NCBI RefSeq assembly: GCF_033439725.1
Contig: NW_026944386.1
Span: forward strand, 2,232,001-2,296,000
Origin: Neurospora tetraspora
Lineage: Eukaryota > Ascomycota > Sordariomycetes > Sordariales > Sordariaceae
Direction: 5' to 3'
Length of the DNA stretch: 64,000 nucleotides
The notes beneath the pieces are model-generated. The model did no database searches and was not told the origin of the DNA. It worked only from the letters and a program-made list of their open reading frames with translations. Within the stretch, counting starts at the first letter, position 1; each line of letters begins with the position of its first letter. Of the stretch, positions 10,368-20,398 are shown piece after piece. The position numbers were made by a program, and so were the translations under genes.

Positions 10368-11583
10368 CTACGACCTCCACCAAGAGCAGACCCCAAGCAC
10401 AAAGATACAAACGAGAATATCCGCCTTGACCGTGCTGAATATCTGTCCATACCTCAGCCCAATCTCCAGATACCCCTTCCACGGCTGTGGCAAGAACCCG
10501 GCCGCCATGCCCAACATACCACCACCAAAAGCGCCGCCCGCCGGACTTTTTCCCAAACCCTTCTCCAAAAAGAAGCGCGTCGTCAGCAGGAGCGCCTCAG
10601 CCGTAGCAAACGCATAGAAGAACCGTCTCGCCGAATCCGTATCATAGCCCACAGCCACCTGATCCCCCGCCCCCGCGTGGTGGTGCCTGTTGCCAGTGAG
10701 AATGTTCTTGCTGTCCCTGTCGACTTTGCTGCCGCTGAACGAGGTGCACAACGCAATGTAGAGGCCGAGACCGAGCGCCACGGCCGTGTGTAGCAGTCGC
10801 CACAGAGAGGAGTACCGGTCGGGGACTGCCATGGTAGGTGGGACTCCTTGCTGGCCCATACCGCCCATTCCGGGAGGCATCATGCCGCCCATACTGGGCA
10901 TGCCGGGAAACCCTCCTCCTGGAAAAGGTGGCATGCCGGCGCCGCCTGCACCGGGAGCTCCACCGCCACCGCCGAGCATGTTGAGCATCATTTGCATCAT
11001 CGGGTCCTCAGCGCCAGGACCGCCAGGACCGCCAGGACCGCCTGGACCTCCTCCTAGTAGACTGGCAAAGGGGTCGCCGCCTGCACCACCGGGACCCATG
11101 GCGGGGTCACGGCCGAGCATCATCTGGCGAAGGCTCTCTTCGGAAAGGCCGTTCGGGTCGAAAGGGGAAAGGCCTTGTGTAGGCTGTGGCTGCTGCTGCT
11201 GCTTGGGGATTCGTGGAGTGGTGGTTGGTTGGTAGTAGTGTTCCGAAGCGGAGATGTCAACTTCTTCGGGGTCGGCATGGACTCGGGGTGCGGAGGTGGA
11301 GGTCGGGGCTGGCGATGTTTGGTCATCGTTGCTGCTGCTGGCTACTGGCGCCGTAGGAGCAGGGTCTGAAGAGAGGATATAAATGTCAGCTTTGGGGCAA
11401 AGATGGATGAATGGAAACACACATACCTCTTTCAACACCGCCTCCCAATCCTGTGATCCTATTTAGACGGTTTCCGGCATTGGCCTTGATCTTGGCCTCA
11501 CGACGTTCCTTGCGAATGCGAGCCTGTTCGAGGGCGCGCGCCTCTGCCGCATCCGCGGGCGAAACCTCAACTCCCTCTGTCAT
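10368..11583 (-). CDS. get2: GET complex subunit Get2-like protein
   Basis: Two exons (11427-11583 and 10368-11365, 61-nt intron GTATGT...TTCAG) give 384 residues. The N-terminus carries the Get2 hallmark, a positively charged helix (RIRKERREAKIKA, residues ~22-34) that captures the Get3 ATPase. A long low-complexity linker follows: Ser/Pro-rich, then Gly/Met/Pro-rich (GGPGGPGGPGG and MPSMGGMMPPGMGGMG). Three hydrophobic segments close the protein (LLHTAVALGLGLYIALCTSF; the RRFFYAFATAEALLLTTRFF region; ILVCIFVLGVCSWW). The Get1/Get2 receptor inserts tail-anchored proteins into the ER membrane. The linker is unusually rich in Gly and Met. The start is the ATG with the best fit to the family. 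Confidence 0.82.
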
Positions 11584-12277
11584 GGCTTTTGTCTGTCTGC
11601 TCGTTCCTTGGTTCAGGTGGGTGTCGTTATTCGCTAGTTTGTATTGTGTTGCTGTCTCGATAGCGCGCGCGCAAAGAGCCGGTTGAGGATGGATGACTCG
11701 TAGTGTAAAAGGAAGAAATGGACAGATTGAGCTAGAAGCGACAAAGGTGATTGTGACGTCGTGCCTCTTCTTCAGTGGACGAACGTGGTCCTTCCGGGTC
11801 ACTCTTGCTCGCTGTTGGTCACTGTTGGTCAGCTACTTAGTGAGGTCCGGGATGCCCGCCATCGGACTGCTGAGCTGTCGGTCTGCCCGTCCCCAAAAAT
11901 CCTTATCAATGCCTTATCGGAAGGTCCACTGATGAGCTACCCCTGCCTGTTGAGTGTTGACCCCCCCTGAACCCCTATATCTTTGTCACATCGGCGTCGT
12001 CTTGACAGCTTCTCGAATGCAATGCAGGTACGTGGTTTTCTAGGCATTGTTTCTCGATGTGAAGCCACGGTATCTTGGCGGCCATATGCGATGTATTCCT
12101 CTTGAACTATATGCCACTGGGTTCTTTTTATTACTCCTCTATCGACACCCTTCCATCCATCTGTCTAGTTGAAGCCCGTTGTTTGCTAATGAATTTGACA
12201 TAGGTTATAACATCTCGACTGTACCGCTCAAGTGACCACAATCGCAAAACTCTTATGTCCTCAACTTGAAATCTGCA
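11584..12277. promoter_or_regulatory. get2 upstream region
   Basis: About 690 bases between the stop of the four-TM gene and the get2 start, both on the minus strand. It must hold the get2 promoter. No distinct motif or gene was recognised. Confidence 0.45.
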
Positions 12278-13071
12278 TCATGCTACCAAGTGAGCAGACT
12301 CATGCTTAGAGACAGCCGCTCCATAAGGTTGTCCAAAGGGCTGGTCTGCCTTCCTTCCCCTCGACCTCCTGAAACTCAACAACTCCAAGATGACGAGAAG
12401 CATGAGAACGAAACCGAGGATCATGAAGGGAATGAGGTTGTAGCGCCATCCGCGAATGGACCTCAGCTTCCGATTCAGTATGTCGTGATCTGCCGAATTG
12501 GTAAAGTGTAGCTTGTTGACCTCCGTGTACCAGTTTTCCGGTGTCCAAGAATCCCGTGGGTACGGACTTGGAGTAGTGCGTGACGCCAGGCCAATGTCGA
12601 TGCTTTGGTCCGAATGCATGTTGGTCAGGACAAAGGTGTAGATGAGAGCCGTGAGAGTAAGAAGCCAGCTGAGAATCGTAATGAGGGCCCATAGATAGTA
12701 GAATGGCGATGATTTGCCATACTGTCGTAGCGTCAGTAAGCCATAATGATTCTTTGGCAATGATAACATACCTTTGCCCTGGACCTATGCTCCAACCACA
12801 AAGCCAGGAGGCCGCCGAAACCAACAAGAACCACGCCTGTACCTCCTGCACCATTTGTCGTATGGCCGTGGTCCGTCAAGAGGTTTGCAGGCTCTCCATG
12901 AAGGTTGAATATCGGACCGCCATGTTCAAAATCTTGGACACGGAATGGCTGGCCGCCTCGTCCATGAAGGAACGCCACCATTGACGAGACAAGCGCTAAT
13001 GAGATAGCTGCGTCGATATAAAGCAAGAGCAAAGCCACATAGATGGCTTTCATAAGCCCATTTGAAGCCAT
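12278..13071 (-). CDS. Four-transmembrane protein of unknown function
   Basis: Two exons (12772-13071 and 12278-12721) with a 50-nt intron (GTATGT...GACAG, branch ACTGAC) give 247 residues. Hydrophobic segments are at about 8-32 (KAIYVALLLLYIDAAISLAL), 80-95 (VVLVGFGGLLALWL), 108-130 (YYLWALITILSWLLTLTALI) and 195-215 (LIPFMILGFVLMLLVILELL). They are separated by a ~45-residue first loop and a ~65-residue third loop, a MARVEL- or tetraspan-like plan. The C-terminus is charged and probably cytosolic. I do not recognise a named family; topology is inferred from hydrophobicity alone. It is divergent from coa1. Confidence 0.75.
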
Positions 13072-14410
13072 GGTGAACGAAGCCGCTATGGCTATGCTTC
13101 TCTGAAGAGCCAGAAAGTGAAGAGAAAAGACAGAAAGAGCCAAAGTCTGATGTGACAAAGTTGAATGCCGTTGGTGACTTGTCCACGTTTCCCCAGATAT
13201 TGACAACGGCGCAAGCCATCATATATAAGAGCAGACCGACCGGTCGTGCCGGTTCGCCTTTTCTCTCGTTGGGCGGGAAGCGTTCTCTCACCCGCCTCCG
13301 AGGACGCGGATTGGGTCCCAGTCCCAAATGGGATGGTTGTCAGCTTGTCCCACATGTAAGCACACAAAATAGACACTGCCTCTCCATGATGCGCAGTGAG
13401 ACTGCTCGACTGGGTACGTATTCCTCCTCTTTTCCTGAATGGGGGGATATCACTGCATGTCCCCAGCCAACGCCACGGGAACCCTTCCATGAAAGCTGCC
13501 TAATTTGCATGGAACTGCCACACGCTGATCCGTGGAAGCGAAGCATTCAGCACGAGGCTCGGCTCGCCTTGTGAGGTTGCAACCCGTTTCGTTGCTATAC
13601 GCAACAGAGCTTGCCTTGTCAGATACAGGACCTTGTGACGGCCTGGACCGACGGATTCAAGGCTGGCTGCAACCTTGAGTTGGAAAAAGAACCAGTCCCG
13701 GCTGTAGGATATAGGCTGTCCGTCTCTCACGACATCTGGAGTTGAAGCAAACTGCAACATAGACAGGAAAAGACCGCACTTTTCAGCCCTATAGAATAGT
13801 AACACCAGGCTCTGAATCAAAGGGCCAAAAACGGAAACCTACCTCTCGGCCTTCGTCATCGAGCATATAAACAGAGAAGTGTGAATAAGCAAGCTGAACC
13901 GGCAACTCGGCAGGAGTTTTGTTCGAACTTGGAGTAACGAGAAGAAGATGATGCACTCGTAGCCCTTCAACAGAAACGGGATAACCTCATCAAGAATAGA
14001 ACAAAAAAGGCCCCCAATGGACGGTTAAAGCGTTGTGGAACATGCCATCGTGATGCCAACAATGGTTGTTGGCGTTGTTGAAAGAGGAGGGAAGCATTTA
14101 TCCGCCAAGCCACGAGGATGAATTCCCCAACTTGACCCCGAAGTCCAAGCCTCAACTCCTAACCCTCATTATCCACCCCGACAACTTGGTACTTGCTGCT
14201 ACAAGAATATTGCCAAAAGGCTATGCACTGATCAAATTATAGTGGGGCAGTCGACGTAGTGTCGGCCCACTCCCTATCGATAAACGAGTTATCGTTCGTA
14301 GGGCAGCTTAGCTCCCGTCTACGGGACGAACTCCAGAAGCTTGTGTCAACACATCCCGTTCGTCTGAAAATAACTTTCACACGAAACCACACATATCACA
14401 AATATACACA
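13072..14410. promoter_or_regulatory. Divergent intergenic, four-TM gene / coa1
   Basis: A 1.34-kb spacer that must hold both promoters. A 140-codon plus-strand frame (13152-13574) and a 133-codon minus-strand frame overlap each other here and show no family resemblance. No RNA gene was recognised. Confidence 0.45.
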
Positions 14411-15169
14411 ATGCTCTCAAGGATAACACAACGTATGGCCCTGAAGAGGGCCTTGGCGAGGCCTTCCCCTTGCGCCAAGGGCCGTGCACCCCAGACCCAG
14501 AGGAGATCTCTCACATCGGCACCCAGGCCTGGCGATGGTCCGTTGATGGAGAGGCGAGCTGATCGTGAACTTCCTGGTATGTTTGTTTCTTTCAACCTCT
14601 TTCTTTTCCATGTCCGTTTCCGCCCGCCCCCAATTGACCTACTTACTGACCCTATCCCCCTTTCCACCTCTCCAACCAAAACAGACGTCCAAACCTCCCG
14701 CTTCCGCTGGTCCCGCACCTTCCCCATCTTCTTCGGCATCGTAGCCGCCACCTCGATCGCCATCTTCAACTACCAGAAACTCTCCTCGCCCGTCGTGGAA
14801 TCGACGCTGTACGCCCTGCGCACCAACGCGCGCGCGCGCGAGTACCTGGGCGACGAGATCTACTTCAAGGCGCAGATCCCCTGGATTTCCGGAGAGATGA
14901 ACCAGCTGCACGGCCGCATCGACATCAAGTTCAACGTCAAGGGCACCAAGCGCACGGGCGTGATGCGCTTCGCCAGCTTCCGGCCCACGCCCCGGGGCAT
15001 GTTCGAGACGACCGAGTGGAGTCTGGAGACGGAGGACGGAAAGGTCATTGACCTGCTGGAGGAGGGCGATCCGTTCAGGGCTATCAACGGCCGCGGGGCG
15101 GAGCCTGAGCTGGATCTGGATGATGCTGAGGATGCCAAGGTTAGGGGGTTTAGGCAGATGCCCAAGTAA
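14411..15169 (+). CDS. coa1: Cytochrome c oxidase assembly factor 1 (Coa1 family)
   Basis: Two exons (14411-14576 and 14685-15169) give 216 residues. The 108-nt intron (GTATGT...AACAG) is a multiple of three and lacks in-frame stops, so the unspliced frame also reads through. The N-terminus is an Arg/Ala-rich mitochondrial presequence (MLSRITQRMALKRALARP). A single membrane segment (FPIFFGIVAATSIAIFNY, about residues 65-83) is followed by the Coa1/DUF1783 core: ALRTNARAREYLGDEI, then WISGEMNQLHGRIDIKFNVKG. Coa1 is an inner-membrane factor that chaperones newly made Cox1. The C-terminus is acidic. Confidence 0.87.
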   Translation: MLSRITQRMALKRALARPSPCAKGRAPQTQRRSLTSAPRPGDGPLMERRADRELPGMFVSFNLFLFHVRFRPPPIDLLTDPIPLSTSPTKTDVQTSRFRWSRTFPIFFGIVAATSIAIFNYQKLSSPVVESTLYALRTNARAREYLGDEIYFKAQIPWISGEMNQLHGRIDIKFNVKGTKRTGVMRFASFRPTPRGMFETTEWSLETEDGKVIDLLEEGDPFRAINGRGAEPELDLDDAEDAKVRGFRQMPK

Positions 15170-15497
15170 TTGTGTTGGGGTGATGTTAGGGAAGAAGATG
15201 CCTTGGTGGGGGCACCATCTGCACATGGGGAAATGTGGTGGTCCGACTCTCTGATCGAATACCCAAGGACTGTTTAGGAGGGATATGTAAGATATAGGAT
15301 GGAGCATGTGACCTTATCACGGGCAAGGGTTGTATGTTCAACATGTTATACATTGTTCGGTAGCTGTACATTTAAACACCCCACGATGCGTGTGTATCAT
15401 ACAAGAGAGAACTAAAAAAGAGAAACCGGAAGGCTATACCATACATTCCCTTCCATAAACCTAGTACAAACACATACTACAGACCAGACAGCCCCTC
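15170..15497. other. Convergent 3' flanks coa1 / mrpl9
   Basis: About 330 bases between two stops, AT-richer than the genes. It holds the two 3' ends and nothing else I can identify. Confidence 0.5.
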
Positions 15498-16643
15498 TCA
15501 AGCCGAAGCCTCAACCGCAACCTTTCCATCCGCCTTCTCCGTCAGCCCATTCTTGATGAGCGAATCTATCAGGCCCTGTCTCCTCGCCTCCTTGAGCTCC
15601 AAGTGCAACTTCCTCGCCGCCTGCAATTTCTCCTCCGCATCCGGGAACCGCTCGTTGATGAGCTTCTTGGTGGCCTCGACGAACTCCTCCGGGGGAGGGG
15701 CCTTCTTGACGGCGTCCTGGACCTTGACGACCGCACCCTTGTGACCGGCGACCGCGCCCTTGACCACCACGATGCCGAGCTCGTTGTCCACCATCAGGAC
15801 GGGCAGGTTCTGGACCGTGTGCTGCTGGGCGCCCATGCGACCGGGCATCTTCTTGCCGGGCAACACACGCGAACCGGAGCCCTGCGAACCACCGACGGAA
15901 CCGATGGTACGGTGGTTCTTGGAGTTACCGTGCGACGCCTCCTGACCGGAGAAGCCGTGGCGCTTCATACCACCGGCGAAACCCATACCGCGCGTGATGC
16001 CGCGCACGTCCACCACCTGGCCGACGTGGAACCAGTCCGGAAGCAGCTGGACGCCGACCGGCAACAAACCGTCCTGGTTGCGCACCTTGAACTCGGCGAG
16101 CGTCTGCTTGGGCGGGATGCCCTTGGCCTCGTAGTAGCCGAGCTGCGGGGCGCCGACGTTTTCGGCGCGGCGCTCGCCCAGGCCGACCTGGACGGCCCAG
16201 TAGCCGTTCTTGGCGCGCGTCTTGTTGGCGACGATCTGGACCCGGTCGAGTTGCAGGACGGTGCAGGGGATGCGGGCGCCGGTGCGGCCCATGAACACGG
16301 TCATGCCCTTCTTGACGGCGAGCACGCCGGTGCGCAGCGGGGTGGTCTTCTCACGGCGCTTGAGGGCAGCGGCGGGACCCGACGTGGGCGCCGGAAGACC
16401 CTGGGTCACTTGGTTGAATCGTGTGGGCCTGCTGCGCTTCGGGAGCGTGCTCCAGCCGTACTTGACGCCGCGCTTTGTGATCTGAGGGAGGAGGGAGGGA
16501 AAGAAGGTCGATGGCGAGGAGGAGGCGGTGGTGGGTGTGATCCGGCCGGCGAGGAGGAGGGGGCTGGCGGTGGTGGTGTGGATGGCTGACCTCTCGACGA
16601 GGGAGAGCTGCCTCCAGCAGCGCGCGGGCAGCCGGGGCGCCAT
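15498..16643 (-). CDS. mrpl9: Mitochondrial large-subunit ribosomal protein uL3m
   Basis: A single exon of 381 residues. The first ~50 residues are Arg/Ser/Thr-rich with almost no acidic residues, a mitochondrial presequence. The L3 core follows, with GVLAVKKGMTVF, VQVGLGERRAENV, VVDVRGITRGMGFAGGMKRHG and the conserved loop SHGNSKNHRTIGSVG...PGKKMPGRMG that reaches toward the peptidyl-transferase centre in bacterial and mitochondrial ribosomes. The C-terminal ~60 residues form a charged extension rich in Lys and Glu. Yeast calls this protein MRPL9. The start was chosen as the first ATG giving a presequence; the frame stays open further upstream without homology. Confidence 0.92.
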   Translation of the reverse strand: MAPRLPARCWRQLSLVERSAIHTTTASPLLLAGRITPTTASSSPSTFFPSLLPQITKRGVKYGWSTLPKRSRPTRFNQVTQGLPAPTSGPAAALKRREKTTPLRTGVLAVKKGMTVFMGRTGARIPCTVLQLDRVQIVANKTRAKNGYWAVQVGLGERRAENVGAPQLGYYEAKGIPPKQTLAEFKVRNQDGLLPVGVQLLPDWFHVGQVVDVRGITRGMGFAGGMKRHGFSGQEASHGNSKNHRTIGSVGGSQGSGSRVLPGKKMPGRMGAQQHTVQNLPVLMVDNELGIVVVKGAVAGHKGAVVKVQDAVKKAPPPEEFVEATKKLINERFPDAEEKLQAARKLHLELKEARRQGLIDSLIKNGLTEKADGKVAVEASA

Positions 16644-17244
16644 CGTGTGTGTTGTGTAAAAGGTGATGTTGTGTTTGGTGGGGTTGGTCGCAGTCAATTG
16701 GACTTGACTGTGTTCGCCGTTATTATCGGTGCCCCGGAGCGTCGAGTGGGGGAATCGCAAAGGACCGGCTGTCTTCGAGACGCGAACCGGAGGGGGCGGA
16801 GTTGGGAGGTCGTTTCGGCGCGCGGCCGTTGAGGTGGTTTTGGGGCGGGTGCGGGAGTGGTGGTCGCCGGCTCGAAGCACGGAGCAGCAGAAATTTGATA
16901 GCCAGAAATTCAGTAACGGGATGCTCCCCCCGATAACGTCGATCGGTTCGGCATCCGGGGATTCACAATTGACAGGGGAGGGGCGGCCAGTCACAGGCAC
17001 TCGGCGGTGCTGTGTAACGTTTCGAGAAAGAGGGTTAGGGTTGTGTGTTTGTTTTGACTCCCTTCCCTCGCTGAGTGCGGGCGCATTTTAACGCCTGGAT
17101 CCCCAAACTCGACCACCACCAGCCAGAAAAGAAATCGCGTTTTTGCATTTTGGTTTCTTTTCTTGCACGAAAGTGCCATTTCACTGTCGCCGTTTCAAGA
17201 TACACCTTTAATATCTTTCATTCCTTACTTACACATCAGCAACC
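16644..17244. promoter_or_regulatory. Divergent promoter mrpl9 / CCDC25-like gene, with telobox
   Basis: A 600-base region between two divergent genes. AGGGTTAGGGTT at 17031-17042 contains two telomere-type units in the orientation TTAGGG. In yeasts such sites in promoters are bound by Tbf1-type factors; whether that happens here is inference. Confidence 0.5.
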
Positions 17245-18154
17245 ATGGTCTTCTATTTCACCTCGACCGTCGTCAATCCCCCGGCTTTCATTTATGTGGG
17301 GAAAGACAAGTTTGAGAGTACGTGAGTTGATGGACGCTGCATATCATGCTCAAACGCACAATGTTATACTGTCATACATCTAACATTCCATTTTTAGACG
17401 AGGAGTTGATTAGTCACGGCTGGGAGGAAGATGTCTGGTAAGTATCACCCTAGCCAAGCCTTATTCAGCTTTTTCTGACTTTTCGTCGTAGGGTATGAAC
17501 AGCCATAATTTTCCCATCATAATATGCTCGTTTTCTCATAACTTGACCCTAGTTCCACGTCGACAAACTTTCCAGTGCTCATATCTACCTCCGTTTGCCA
17601 GAGGGTTGGACATGGGATAACATTCCCGAGGAGCTCCTGACCGACCTCGGTCAGTTGACCAAGGCCAACTCCATCGAGGGTAAGCTTTTGCTTTTGCTCA
17701 TGTGTTGTCAGGTCATGGGAGCTCCATGAAGACTAACCCTGCTATTTGTAAAGGTAACAAGAAGGACAACATCACAATCATCTACACGCCATGGGCCAAC
17801 CTCAAGAAGGACGGCAGCATGGCGGTTGGCCAGGTTAGCTTCAAGGACCAGAAGAAGGTGAAGCGCATTTTGATCGCGCAGCGCGAAAACGCCATTGTCA
17901 ACCGTCTTAACAAGACCAAGGTTGAGAAGCACCCGGACCTGCGAGAGGAGAAGGAGAACCACCTCAGGGAGCTGCGCAAGAAGGACCAGGCGGCGGTGCT
18001 GGCGCGGAAGAAGGAGGAGGATCGCCTGAAGAAGGAGCGGGCGGAGATCAAGTGGCAGAAGGATCATGCCTACGACGAGCTTTTTGCCGAGGAGAACATG
18101 ATGGAGTCGAGCAACCAGGATCGGGACGAGACTTGGGAGGATGACTTTATGTAG
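17245..18154 (+). CDS. CCDC25-like NFACT-R (DUF814) domain protein
   Basis: The model is exons 17245-17317, 17398-17437, one nucleotide at 17492, 17553-17679 and 17754-18154, giving 213 residues. The protein is collinear with human CCDC25: [87 protein letters not shown], then a Lys/Glu/Arg-rich coiled coil and an acidic end. The Trp codon at the VW-FH junction is TG from 17436-17437 plus G17492, flanked by a 54-nt intron (GTAAGT...GTAG) and a 60-nt intron (GTATGA...CTAG). Splicing both as one intron shifts frame and hits a stop. Family members resemble the RNA-binding module of Rqc2/NEMF; function in fungi is poorly known. Confidence 0.9.
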
Positions 18155-18698
18155 TTTTCATGTAGGTTCAGGCGTCACTGTCAAGTTTCGGCACCGAGCT
18201 ACCAACCCACCTGCCTTTTGTCGCGTCTCAAAGCGTAGCTCTTGCCTCCTCCAGACAACCCCTCAGGAAGGCACATACTGCTGCAAACCCCGCCGTGAAT
18301 TCCAGGTTTCTGGCAGCCCCAGACTACTTGAGTCTTCTGGTCCCCAACGGTTTTTCGTTTTCTTTCCTCTTCTGTTCATCAATCATCAACTTCCAAACAT
18401 TCTTGAACATCTTTGCTTTACCGACTTCATCGTCTCGACTTATCAATCAACTGCTTGGTCCTCCCAAATTGTCCCCCCGTTTCGAGCTCGACTACCGGGT
18501 TACTTTTAGCCCCGAGTCGTCCTGAAGTTGGTAAGTACACTCTTCACTCTCGTGGTACCGCAAACGCCAAACTAACAAAGTAACCTCCAGGAAACATCAT
18601 TCGAAGCTCGGGAAGCGAGTCGTCCGAAAACAAACCGCATCTGGCTACACTGGGACGAATCTTCGGCGAGTCACTACTAGCCCCGTTCGACCGAAACA
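18155..18698. other. Intergenic and 5' leader with a leader intron
   Basis: About 540 bases between the CCDC25-like stop and the next start, on the same strand. Bases 18531-18590 look like a 60-nt intron in the 5' leader of the downstream gene: donor GTAAGT at 18531, ACTAAC branch site near 18570, CTCCAG acceptor ending at 18590. Confidence 0.5.
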
Positions 18699-19244
18699 AT
18701 GGCGCCGACAACCACTAACACGAGTACACTCGTGTCGTCCTGCCAAACAACAACTTCCAACTCAACAACAGCCTGTGCCTCTAGCGACGGTGCAACAAAC
18801 GACGGGGGGCTACAGCCAGTACATTGGATCGCTATCGGGTTCTCTATTTGGTTGTTCATCGGTTTGTTCGAATTCGTACGTATAGCACTCTATAAAGATT
18901 GGAAGAGTATGGTTGAAGAGAAATGGCCAGATATCTCTACATCTCCACTACGTATGCGAGCGTTACTAGTGGGTCTTGTACTCGTTGGTGGGTTTTTTAT
19001 TTTTGTTTGGCCATTCTTCTGGATGTTCAAACTATTCTTCTGGATGTTCCGGTTGGACGTCGCTCCATCACCACCTCACCCCCCGGCCCCGTCTTCGGGC
19101 GTCGCTACCCCATCACCGGCTCAGGTACCCTCCACTGCGAACGTTACAGCAACGGTACCGCCATCTGAAGTACCGCCCTCTTACGAGGAGGCAACGAAGA
19201 ACGTCAGAACGGCGACATCAACAGCGGATACACTAAAATTTTGA
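18699..19244 (+). CDS. Small membrane protein with C-terminal PPxY motif
   Basis: A single-exon frame of 181 residues. The N-terminal ~40 residues are Thr/Ser-rich with two Cys, looking extracellular or luminal. Two hydrophobic segments follow (WIAIGFSIWLFIGLFEFV, about 43-60, and ALLVGLVLVGGFFIFVWPFF, about 88-107) with aromatic-rich flanks. The tail is Pro/Ser/Ala-rich and ends with PPSYEEATKN (PPSY at 159-162), the PY motif bound by WW domains of Rsp5/NEDD4 ubiquitin ligases. This suggests a sorting or ligase-adaptor role, which is inference. The family is not recognised. A second frame at the 3' end stays open past this stop (see findings), so the C-terminus may be mis-modelled. Confidence 0.6.
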   Translation: MAPTTTNTSTLVSSCQTTTSNSTTACASSDGATNDGGLQPVHWIAIGFSIWLFIGLFEFVRIALYKDWKSMVEEKWPDISTSPLRMRALLVGLVLVGGFFIFVWPFFWMFKLFFWMFRLDVAPSPPHPPAPSSGVATPSPAQVPSTANVTATVPPSEVPPSYEEATKNVRTATSTADTLKF

Positions 19245-19737
19245 ACGTCCTCCAGAATTACCAGGAGATGCTGCGACTTGTGAGAGAGGACTACGCGGAC
19301 AAGATCAGACATCAGAAGAGGAAAATGAAGAGGCCACCAGTAACAGCGGCATGATGAGAGTTGAGCAGCAGTTTTGATGGCGATGAAATATTGCTACAGG
19401 ATGGAAAATCAGAGCAAAAAAAGCCGATCTAGGTGCAGGCGAAGACAGACTCGGCTGTTCACGACAGTCAAGAAAGTCACGGGCAGTTCATCAGTCACCC
19501 GAAGGCATGGGTGAAAAAAATAACTTAAGTAGCGATTGTTTTTCTCTTCATTTATTCCTTACAGCGTAACCAAGGTTCAGTATAAGTAGGCAGAGGGTGG
19601 AGAGAGCGATGAGGGGGGCTTTGGGGGAGATGTTGTTGCGTGGCATTTTTGCGGTTGTTGTCGGTATTGTCGACTGGTGAGTGGTGATGAGATTTCCGTT
19701 GGAAGTGTGGTTGTTCAGGAGAAACAATTCGAGACTT
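19245..19737. other. Convergent intergenic with short coding-like stretch
   Basis: About 490 bases. The first ~110 bases continue an open frame, shifted relative to the PY-motif gene, encoding a charged helical-looking end (NYQEMLRLVREDYADKI) that stops at 19352-19354. The rest holds 3' flanks and is otherwise featureless. Confidence 0.4.
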
Positions 19738-20125
19738 TCAAGACTTCGAGATATCCAAGAGCCTGATGATCTCGTGTGACTGCTCCTGCTTGGTAGTTCT
19801 GCAGAGGAGACGGTGTTAGGTACTTGGTCATATCATATCATTCGGAAATGACACTCTCGATATTTCTTACCTGATGCTTTTTCAGCAAGTGACTGTAAAC
19901 GGGGATGGCGGAAATGTCGGCGATGTGTATGCAGTATGTCGACTTCGGTCCCAGTTCAGTGATTTCGTGGATGCGAAATTCCTGCAGTAAAATATCACGA
20001 TAACAACCCTGCTTGGTGTCGAACTGGACGTTAAGCAAATGATCTGTGGGATTCGTGGACTTCCCCGTCGATATAGCGGAATCGAGCATATGGGAATGTA
20101 GTCGTGCATGTCCGTAACCATTCAT
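19738..20125 (-). CDS. Small hypothetical protein
   Basis: A probable two-exon gene: 19871-20125 (ATG at 20125) and 19738-19788, with donor CAG/GTAAGA and an 82-nt intron, giving about 101 residues. A second acceptor ten bases upstream (CTGCAG, 19799-19804) is also possible and gives a different tail. The visible segment (TDHLLNVQFDTKQGCYRDIL, FRIHEITELGPKSTYCIHIA) looks like folded protein rather than random sequence, but I do not recognise it. An unconnected 63-codon minus-strand frame lies just upstream at 20192-20383. It could be a relic or an incomplete gene. Confidence 0.35.
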
Positions 20126-20398
20126 GGAGCTTGAAACTTTTGTTTATTGGATCGAGGTACGGTGACCATCCGCTTCACTATCTTGGAGTGCTCATCCGAT
20201 CTTTTTGAAAGGCGTAGCAAAGTCGATACCAAAGACAAGGCCGGGGATCAAAAGTTTGAGTATCCGGACTACTTTCTTGATGGGATCGTTTGACTCATAA
20301 TCGCAGCATGGAGTCTGCAGAATCCACCGATATCGAGCGTCTTCCCGGTTGCCCCTTTTGATATCCGAAGAAGGCATTGCCACTGCACCTTTTCTGCC

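Noticed and set aside
15603-16589. 328-codon plus-strand frame opposite mrpl9
   Set aside because: Antisense shadow of uL3m, with repetitive His/Asp/Leu/Arg composition typical of reverse-complemented GC-rich coding sequence.
20192-20383. 63-codon minus-strand frame upstream of the small hypothetical gene
   Set aside because: No donor/acceptor pair joins it in frame to 20125, so it could not be merged; it may be leader sequence.
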